This document shows positions 58,473-64,000 of a DNA stretch of 64,000 nucleotides, in pieces. Position numbers and translations under genes: made by a program. The stretch lies in assembly GCF_022227765.1 (NCBI RefSeq), contig NZ_JAJMLZ010000005.1, forward strand, positions 1-64,000. Direction: 5' to 3'. A model generated the notes under the pieces. The model did not search any database and was not told the DNA's origin. It saw nothing but the letters and a program-made list of their open reading frames with translations. The stretch is from Ectothiorhodospira shaposhnikovii (GTDB lineage: Bacteria; Pseudomonadota; Gammaproteobacteria; Ectothiorhodospirales; Ectothiorhodospiraceae). Every line of letters starts with the position of its first letter. The first letter of the stretch is position 1.

Positions 58473-58598
58473 CCACATGAACACCAGGAAGTGAGCGGCG
58501 GCAGCCAGAACCATGAACACCGTGAAGGTGGTCTTGAACTGCTCGTGGAATTCCTTGGCTTGTTCTTCGGTCAGGCCGGAGATGCTGTTGTCATTCAT
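58458..58598 (-). CDS. Light-harvesting complex beta polypeptide
   Basis: 46-residue antenna beta subunit, too short for usual ORF cut-offs. The N-terminus has the beta signature SGLTEEQAKEFHEQF (with H18). A single membrane helix follows with the bacteriochlorophyll ligand H36 in AAAAHFLVF, and it ends WRPFY. GAGAGGA lies 8-14 nt upstream of the ATG. It begins 14 nt after the alpha gene. Whether it belongs to the peripheral (LH2/puc) or core (LH1/puf) antenna is not settled: the C-terminal WRPF resembles LH1 beta, but the absence of reaction-centre genes nearby favours a puc-like pair. Confidence 0.92.
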   Translation of the reverse strand: MNDNSISGLTEEQAKEFHEQFKTTFTVFMVLAAAAHFLVFMWRPFY

Positions 58599-58612
58599 GG
58601 TCTAGTCCTCTC

Positions 58613-58813
58613 TTACTCGGAAGCTTCAACGGCGCTGGCGTCGAAGGTCAGCGGGTTGTAGTTGTCGTTGGCGTACACGAAGGCGTGAACGGCCAGGGCA
58701 ACGACCAGGACAGCCATCAGAATGGGCATCAGCCAGGTGCCAGGATTGACCACCAGCCACAGCTTCCAGTCGTCTCTGGGGTTGCTGGGCTTGCTCGCTC
58801 TGTATTCGCTCAT
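58613..58813 (-). CDS. Light-harvesting complex alpha polypeptide
   Basis: 66-residue antenna alpha subunit. A polar N-terminus (SEYRASKPSNPRDDWKLWLVVNP) gives way to one membrane helix with the bacteriochlorophyll ligand H43 (ALAVHAFVYAND) and a C-terminal tail YNPLTF. The WLVVNP start is more like LH2 (PucA) alpha chains of purple sulfur bacteria than like LH1. AGAGGGT lies about 8 nt upstream of the ATG. Alpha precedes beta here, whereas pucBA and pufBA operons normally encode beta first. The promoter with a CrtJ-like box lies 130-170 nt upstream. Confidence 0.93.
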   Translation of the reverse strand: MSEYRASKPSNPRDDWKLWLVVNPGTWLMPILMAVLVVALAVHAFVYANDNYNPLTFDASAVEASE

Positions 58814-58944
58814 TGATATTACCCTCTTGGTTTAAGTACAGACCCCTTTCGAGATCCGGACGTTCTTGCAAACATCAACTTCTGATGCAGCCCCTTCAGT
58901 CCGGCCTGGCCGACCTGTCTGACAGGGACCGTAGTCAGGGTGTA

Positions 58945-58972
58945 AGTCTAGGCTGACGCCGCGCGATGTCAA
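58945..58972 (-). promoter_or_regulatory. Antenna promoter (-35/-10)
   Basis: On the minus strand TTGACA (58972-58967) and TAGACT (58950-58945) are 16 nt apart, a good sigma-70 promoter placing the start near 58938 and leaving a leader of about 125 nt to the alpha gene. Confidence 0.65.
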
Positions 58973-58984
58973 GGTTTCGATACA
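58967..58984. promoter_or_regulatory. CrtJ/PpsR-type box at the antenna promoter
   Basis: TGT-N12-ACA. Read in the direction of transcription it is TGT-N9-TTGACA, with the second half inside the -35, exactly as at bchE. Repression under oxygen by a CrtJ/PpsR protein is the likely meaning. Confidence 0.62.
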
Positions 58985-59160
58985 GACGGAAGCCCCGGAA
59001 AGACCCAAGACTCACAAAAGCTTGACCCGGGTCAACGAGTGGATGGGTCATGGCGGCAAAAGCCGGGGTTTCAGCCGGATGGACACACCCGCCAGGACAC
59101 GTCATGATGCCCGCAAGCCCCAGGACACCGGACTGTCCGCTCAGCACAAGGAGGTCAACC

Positions 59161-59832
59161 ATGCCCATCACCGACTGGCCCGCCGCCGAACGCCCCCGGG
59201 AAAAACTCATTGCCCGCGGCGCCGCGGCCCTGTCCGATGCCGAACTGCTGGCCATCTTCCTGCGCACCGGGGTGGCAGGCCGCACCGCCGTGGATCTGGC
59301 CCGTGACCTGCTCACCCGTTTTGGCGGCCTGCGCCCCCTGCTGCAGGCGGACCTTCAGGACTTCTGCACCGCCCATGGCCTGGGAAAGGCCAAGTACGCC
59401 CAGCTCCAGGCCGTGCTGGAGATGGGAAGGCGGCACCTGTCCGAGACACTCAAGCGTGGTGATGCCATCACCAGCCCGGAACATACCCGGCGCTACCTGA
59501 GTGCCCGCCTGCGGGACTATCCCTTCGAGGTCTTCGCCTGTCTGTTCCTGGACAATCGCCACCGGGTCATTGCCTTTGAAGAATTGTTCCGGGGCACCAT
59601 CGACGGCGCCAGCGTCCATCCCCGGGAAGTGGTGCGCCGCGCCCTGATCCACAACGCGGCGGCCGTCATCCTGAGTCACAACCACCCATCGGGAATCGCC
59701 GAACCCTCACGGGCGGACGAGGCCATCACCCGACGCCTGAAAGAGGCCCTGGGACTGATCGACGTGCGGGTACTGGATCACATCATCGTTGGCGACGAAC
59801 TGGTGTCATTGGCGGAACGCGGCGTGATCTGA
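59161..59832 (+). CDS. radC: RadC family JAB-domain protein
   Basis: 223-residue RadC (YicR) protein. It has an N-terminal helix-hairpin-helix-like region ([20 protein letters not shown]) and a C-terminal JAB/MPN metallopeptidase-like domain with the metal motif [18 protein letters not shown] at 59161 is chosen for its strong ribosome site (AAGGAGG). The old link to DNA repair is doubtful and the molecular function is unknown. Length is typical (about 225). Confidence 0.93.
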   Translation: MPITDWPAAERPREKLIARGAAALSDAELLAIFLRTGVAGRTAVDLARDLLTRFGGLRPLLQADLQDFCTAHGLGKAKYAQLQAVLEMGRRHLSETLKRGDAITSPEHTRRYLSARLRDYPFEVFACLFLDNRHRVIAFEELFRGTIDGASVHPREVVRRALIHNAAAVILSHNHPSGIAEPSRADEAITRRLKEALGLIDVRVLDHIIVGDELVSLAERGVI

Positions 59833-59860
59833 GACCGCTTTCCCGCATGCTTTTCAGGGT

Positions 59861-59889
59861 CTTGACGGGGCCGGAAAGGTTTAAGATAG
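59861..59889 (+). promoter_or_regulatory. Weak promoter of the ABC exporter gene
   Basis: TTGACG (59861-59866) is followed at a 17-nt distance by GATAGG (59884-59889), inside TTTAAGATAGG. It lies after the radC stop and suits initiation upstream of a GTG start at 59922. Confidence 0.4.
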
Positions 59890-59921
59890 GCCCGCCTTCA
59901 GGTCGTCAAGGAAACAGGATC

Positions 59922-61748
59922 GTGTCGGAACATGAAACCGAACTGAGCAACCGCCCCACCAGCCGCAACCTGCGGGTGCTGGGACGTCTGCTGGGCTTTG
60001 CCAGACCTCACACGGGCCGCATCATTGCCGCCGCCGTGGCCCTGGTGGCGGGGTCCGGGGCCGTGCTGGCTTTCGGGGCCGTGCTGCGCCTGGTGATCGA
60101 TCAGGGACTGACCGCCGGCGATGCCGCCGCTTTGAACCAGGCCCTGATGCTCCTGCTGGGCGTAGTGCTGCTCATGGCCACCGCGGTCTCGGTACGCATG
60201 TATCTGGTGACCTGGATCGGTGAGCGGGTGGTGGCGGACCTGCGCCGGGCGGTATTTGAGAAAGTACTGCGCCTGGACCCAGCCTTCTTCGAGATGACCC
60301 GCACCGGGGAAGTGATCTCCCGTCTGACCACGGATACCTCCCTGGTACAGGTGGTGGTGGGCTCCACCCTGGCCATCGCGGTACGCAACCTGCTGCTGTT
60401 CTGCGGCGGCATGGCCATGCTGTTCATCACCAGCCCCAAGCTGACCCTGGGCGTGTTGCTGGGGGTGCCACTGATCACCGTGCCGGTGTGGATCCTGGGA
60501 CGCCATGTCCGCCGTCTTTCCCGCCAGTCCCAGGACCGGGTGGCCGACATTGGTGCCTATATTGACGAAACCCTCTATGGTATCCGCACCGTCCAGGCCT
60601 TCTGCCATGAAGCGGTGGACATGCTGCGCTATGGCCGCCAAGTGGAACAGGCCTTCGACACCGCCATCCGGCGCACCCGCTTCAGCGCCCTGCTCAGCGG
60701 CATGGTGATGCTGCTGGTATTTTCCAGCATCAGCCTGGTGTTGTGGGTCGGCGGGCACGACGTGCTGGCCGGACGCATGAGCAATGGACAGCTGGCGGCA
60801 TTCGTGTTCTATGCCGTGCTGGTGGCCGGCGCCGTGGGCGCCATCAGCGAAGTCATCGGCGAGCTGTTCCGGGCCACCGGTGCGGCGGAACGCCTGATCG
60901 AACTGCTGGATACGGAACCCGCCATCACCCCGCCCACCCGGCCGCGGGCCCTGCCGGCCCCACCCGAGGGCCGGGTGCAGTTGGAGCAGGTGGTGTTCCG
61001 CTATCCCTCCCGCCCCGAGCCTCCGGCCCTGGACGGGATCACCCTGACCCTCGAACCCGGCGAGAAGGTCGCCCTGGTGGGGCCCTCGGGGGCCGGCAAG
61101 TCCACCGTCCTGCAGTTGCTGCTGCGCTTCTATGACCCCGAGTCCGGACGCATCCGTTTTGACGGGGTGGACATTCGGGAAACGGATCCGGGCCAGCTAC
61201 GAAGAGGCATGGCTCTGGTGCCCCAGGATGCGGTCATCTTCGGCGCCGATGCCTGGGAAAACATCGCCTTCGGCATGGACGGAGTGAGTTGGGAACAGAT
61301 CCGACAGGCGGCGGATGCGGCCCATGCCAGCGAATTCCTGGACCGCCTGCCGGAGGGGTTTTCCAGTCATCTGGGAGAACGGGGCGTACGCCTGTCCGGC
61401 GGCCAGCGTCAGCGCATCGCCATCGCCCGCGCCATCCTCAGGGACCCGGCCCTGCTGCTGCTGGACGAGGCCACCAGCGCCCTGGACGCGGAAAGTGAAC
61501 GCCTGGTCCAGGAAGCTCTGGAACACCTGATGGAAGGACGCACCACCCTGATCATCGCCCACCGCCTGGCCACGGTCCGCAAGGCGGACCGGATCGTGGT
61601 CATGGACCAGGGCAGGATCGCCGCCGTGGGGACCCACGATGAGCTGGTGGCCCAGGGAGGACTCTATGCCCGACTGGCAGCCCTGCAGTTCAGGGAGGGA
61701 CAGGAAGGACTGACGGAACCAGGCCGGCGCACCGGCACCGGGGGCTGA
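59922..61748 (+). CDS. ABC exporter (fused permease-ATPase)
   Basis: 608-residue half-transporter. About six membrane helices (about residues 30-320) are fused to an ATPase domain with Walker A GPSGAGKST, signature LSGGQRQR, Walker B LLLLDEATSALD and the H-loop IIAHRLAT. It belongs to the MsbA/lipid-multidrug exporter group and should act as a dimer in the inner membrane. Start GTG at 59922 (MSEHETELSN) is preferred because a likely promoter overlaps the earlier ATG at 59847. The substrate is unknown. Confidence 0.88.
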   Translation: MSEHETELSNRPTSRNLRVLGRLLGFARPHTGRIIAAAVALVAGSGAVLAFGAVLRLVIDQGLTAGDAAALNQALMLLLGVVLLMATAVSVRMYLVTWIGERVVADLRRAVFEKVLRLDPAFFEMTRTGEVISRLTTDTSLVQVVVGSTLAIAVRNLLLFCGGMAMLFITSPKLTLGVLLGVPLITVPVWILGRHVRRLSRQSQDRVADIGAYIDETLYGIRTVQAFCHEAVDMLRYGRQVEQAFDTAIRRTRFSALLSGMVMLLVFSSISLVLWVGGHDVLAGRMSNGQLAAFVFYAVLVAGAVGAISEVIGELFRATGAAERLIELLDTEPAITPPTRPRALPAPPEGRVQLEQVVFRYPSRPEPPALDGITLTLEPGEKVALVGPSGAGKSTVLQLLLRFYDPESGRIRFDGVDIRETDPGQLRRGMALVPQDAVIFGADAWENIAFGMDGVSWEQIRQAADAAHASEFLDRLPEGFSSHLGERGVRLSGGQRQRIAIARAILRDPALLLLDEATSALDAESERLVQEALEHLMEGRTTLIIAHRLATVRKADRIVVMDQGRIAAVGTHDELVAQGGLYARLAALQFREGQEGLTEPGRRTGTGG

Positions 61749-61773
61749 ACCCGGGGCCGGTGGCGGTTCCCTC

Positions 61774-62664
61774 TCAGCCCCGGATCAGCAACACGTCCGC
61801 GTCCTGCACCTGGTGCACCACCCGGCGGGCCACGCCGCCCAGAAGGGCATCCTGGAGACGGTTGCGGCCGTGGGTGCCCATCACCACCAGCTCGGCCCTG
61901 AACTCCTGCACGGCCCGCTCCAGCACATCGGGCGCATAGCCCAGACGCAGCTCGGCGGAGAGCCGCTCCGTCGGCAGACCGCAACCGGCCAGAAAATCAT
62001 TCAGCTCCTGCTCCTGTTCGGCGCGCACTTCCTGCTTGATCCTCGCCACCTCGCTGGCCACCACCCGGTTGCGCAGCACCTCGTCCAGGGAATCCATGTT
62101 GTAGGCATGCACTGCGCGCAGGGTTTCCTCGGGGGAAAGCGCCGCGGCCAGGCGGAGGGCGCTGCGGGTCCGTTCGGAATAATCCACCGGCACCACGATA
62201 TGGCGGTAAGCCCCCTGCACCGGCTTCTTCACCACCAGGATGGGGCGATCAGCATGGTGGACCAGGTTCTGGGTGGTGGTGCCCAGCAGGATCTCCTTGA
62301 AGCTGCGCTGGCCGTGGGAGCCCACCACGATCAAGTCCGCTCCGAACTCGCGGGCCTCCGCCAGGATCTGCTTGTGACCCTGACCCCGCACGCAGCGGAT
62401 GTCCATGTCCAGGTCGTCGGCGGCGCCCAGCGCCGTCATCCGCTCCGCCATGGCCTGCTCGGTGGCCTCCACCAGATCCGCCATGAGGGTGTCCGCATCA
62501 CCCCGCCATCGCTTGAGGACGGTCTCGTCCAGGGTCGGGGCAGGAATCACGTTGACCACCCGCAGTCGGGCGCCTTCCGAAGCGGCCAGCTGCAGGGCGC
62601 GTCGACCGGCGTTGTCGGCGCCGGCGGAAAGGTCGGTGGCAAACAGGATCTTGCTCAGCTTCAT
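61774..62664 (-). CDS. Tandem universal stress protein
   Basis: 296-residue protein with two UspA domains (about residues 1-148 and 152-296). Both have the ATP-binding G-x2-G-x9-G-[ST]-like ends (VVGSHGQRSFKEILLGTTTQ and VMGTHGRNRLQDALLGGVA). It probably supports survival in stress or stationary phase. ATG at 62664; the longer frame upstream has no ribosome site. It is convergent with the ABC exporter gene (25 nt). Confidence 0.9.
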   Translation of the reverse strand: MKLSKILFATDLSAGADNAGRRALQLAASEGARLRVVNVIPAPTLDETVLKRWRGDADTLMADLVEATEQAMAERMTALGAADDLDMDIRCVRGQGHKQILAEAREFGADLIVVGSHGQRSFKEILLGTTTQNLVHHADRPILVVKKPVQGAYRHIVVPVDYSERTRSALRLAAALSPEETLRAVHAYNMDSLDEVLRNRVVASEVARIKQEVRAEQEQELNDFLAGCGLPTERLSAELRLGYAPDVLERAVQEFRAELVVMGTHGRNRLQDALLGGVARRVVHQVQDADVLLIRG

Positions 62665-62846
62665 GGTATATCTCTCTCGTGCAGGACATGGCTCTTTGCT
62701 GTCTCGGCGCGCCAGTCCACCCTGACATGGCACCGGTCGCACTGATTGTCGCACAGTTACTGCCGCTGTCACGTGACCGGCTGTAAAATGCAACCCACGG
62801 TCATCGCCCCGTCCAGCAGCATTGCGCCTGCGTCAGGAGCACTCCC

Positions 62847-63989
62847 TTGCATATCAGTCATCTTCTTATCGTGCAGTATTGCGCGATTCTGGTCTTTTCA
62901 TCCCTCTATGCCCCCCAGCCCCTGCTGCCTGTGCTGGCGGAGGCATTTGCCGTCAGCGAGGCCAGGGCCTCGCTGCTGATCACCGTGGCCCTGCTGCCCC
63001 TGGCCATCGCGCCGGTGGCCTATGGTTTCCTGCTGCAGAGACTGTCGGCCAGGCGCCTGCTGATCGGCGCCACCTGGCTGCTGGCCGTCACCCAGGTGGC
63101 GGTGTATCTGGTCACCAGCTTTGAACTGCTGCTGGCCCTTCGCCTGGCCCAGGGGCTGATCATTCCCGCCATGCTCACTTCCCTGATGACCTACCTGGCC
63201 GCCAGCGCCCCGCCGGGACAGATCGCCCGGGTGATGGCCATCTACATTGCCGCCAGCGTGCTGGGAGGCTTTCTGGGGCGCATGATCTCCGGGCTGATCT
63301 CCACCCAGTTCGGCTGGCGCTGGTCATTCCTGTTCCTGGCCGTGGCCATCGCCCTGTGCGCTTTGCTGTTGCAGCGCCTGAAGGCCGACCCGCCGGTGAG
63401 CTTCCAGCGCCTGGACCCGCGGACCATCCTGCAGGTGCTGCGGCAACCCAGCTTCCTGCGTCTGTACCTGGTGGTGTTCTGCGCCTTCGGTGCCTTTGCC
63501 TCGCTACTCAACTTCCTGCCCTTCCGCCTGGTGGAACTGGGCACCGGACTGAGCGAGACCGGCATCGCCTTCATGTATGCGGGTTACCTGATGGGCGTGG
63601 TCACTTCCCTGCTCTCCCTGCGCATCGCCGACCATATCGGCGGCGCGGTGAACACCATGCTGCTGGGCAGCGCGGTGTTCCTGGCCGCCCTGCTGTTCTT
63701 CACCGGTTCCCAGGTGTGGGTGATGTTCGTGGGCATGTTCGTGCTCTGCGCCGGCATGTTCCTGATCCATTCCCTGGCACCGGGGGTGCTCAATCAGGCC
63801 GGCGGCGAGCAGCGGGGGGTGGTCAACGGACTGTATATTGCCTTTTACTATGCGGGCGGTACCACCGGGTCGTTCCTGCCGGGATTTCTGTATCACGGCC
63901 TGGGCTGGCACGCGTATCTGGGCGCGCTGGCCGTGACCCTCAGCTTCGGCGGGTGGCTGCTCTGGACCTTGCGACGCAGCGGCCTTTGA
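62847..63989 (+). CDS. MFS transporter
   Basis: 380-residue major facilitator protein with about 11-12 hydrophobic helices across its whole length. It has an MFS-like loop between helices 2 and 3 (GFLLQRLSARRLLIGA). The start codon is TTG at 62847, with AGGAGC 7 nt upstream as the only good ribosome site. The group includes drug and arabinose efflux-type carriers (YnfM/AraJ-like), but the substrate cannot be told. It ends 12 nt before the window edge. Confidence 0.85.
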   Translation: MHISHLLIVQYCAILVFSSLYAPQPLLPVLAEAFAVSEARASLLITVALLPLAIAPVAYGFLLQRLSARRLLIGATWLLAVTQVAVYLVTSFELLLALRLAQGLIIPAMLTSLMTYLAASAPPGQIARVMAIYIAASVLGGFLGRMISGLISTQFGWRWSFLFLAVAIALCALLLQRLKADPPVSFQRLDPRTILQVLRQPSFLRLYLVVFCAFGAFASLLNFLPFRLVELGTGLSETGIAFMYAGYLMGVVTSLLSLRIADHIGGAVNTMLLGSAVFLAALLFFTGSQVWVMFVGMFVLCAGMFLIHSLAPGVLNQAGGEQRGVVNGLYIAFYYAGGTTGSFLPGFLYHGLGWHAYLGALAVTLSFGGWLLWTLRRSGL

Positions 63990-64000
63990 GACCCGGCCGG

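Larger units (their letters stand above)
58814..59160. other. Antenna leader and radC upstream region
   Basis: 347 nt without a gene. It holds the antenna promoter (58945-58984), its leader of about 125 nt with a perfect palindrome CCTGTC-T-GACAGG (58914-58926), and the radC ribosome site AAGGAGG just before 59161. A frame in line with radC extends back to 59050, but the strong ribosome site is at 59161. Confidence 0.6.

Overview
The window comes from a high-GC, phototrophic purple gammaproteobacterium, most likely a purple sulfur bacterium of the Chromatiales (Ectothiorhodospiraceae-like; inferred from gene content, not from a marker-gene comparison). The main clues are a light-harvesting alpha/beta polypeptide pair, the anaerobic bacteriochlorophyll cyclase BchE, a large cobalamin pathway, and the gammaproteobacterial order def-fmt-rsmB-ntrY-ntrX-trkA facing dprA-smg-topA-tsaC-hemF. 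Coding density is very high and many neighbours overlap by 4 nt (ATGA). I see no rRNA, tRNA, insertion sequence, prophage or CRISPR array.

Layout. 0.4-14.9 kb: fatty-acid uptake and beta-oxidation (thioesterase, fadL, then tetR-fadD-fadB-fadA-fadE), interrupted by metR/metE. Copies or partial copies of AAACG-N2-CGTTT lie before tetR, fadD, fadE and (half-site) fadL, so they look like one TetR regulon. 15-24.7 kb, minus strand: def, fmt, rsmB, a DUF4390 protein, NtrY/NtrX-like two-component system, trkA, a TPR protein and a lipid A acyltransferase. 24.9-31.7 kb, plus strand: LysM lipoprotein, dprA, smg, topA, tsaC, hemF. 31.7-36.6 kb: the prkA-yeaH-spoVR stress operon.

36.9-58.8 kb is the most distinctive part. 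It combines signalling, bacteriochlorophyll and B12 genes: a cysteine-rich protein, a hybrid histidine kinase with a response-regulator diguanylate cyclase, bchE, two tandem cobQ genes, a CobZ enzyme split into two genes, a zinc-ribbon protein, and cobA, cobM, cobL, cobK, cobJ, cobI and cobH. Next comes a B12-binding protein carrying the W-x9-EH signature of light-sensing cobalamin proteins. It overlaps a PAS-GGDEF diguanylate cyclase gene. A 90-nt imperfect rod-like hairpin and the antenna genes follow. BchE uses a corrinoid, so cobalamin synthesis, bacteriochlorophyll synthesis, a probable B12 light sensor and the antenna sit together. The bchE and antenna promoters share the same arrangement: a TGT-N12-ACA (CrtJ/PpsR-type) box whose downstream half lies inside a TTGACA -35 element.

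59.1-64 kb holds radC, an ABC exporter, a tandem universal stress protein and an MFS transporter. The best candidate for a little-described system is the B12 light sensor/diguanylate cyclase pair with its palindrome-rich promoter. The divergent second CobQ, the structured element beside the antenna genes and the shared promoter architecture come next.
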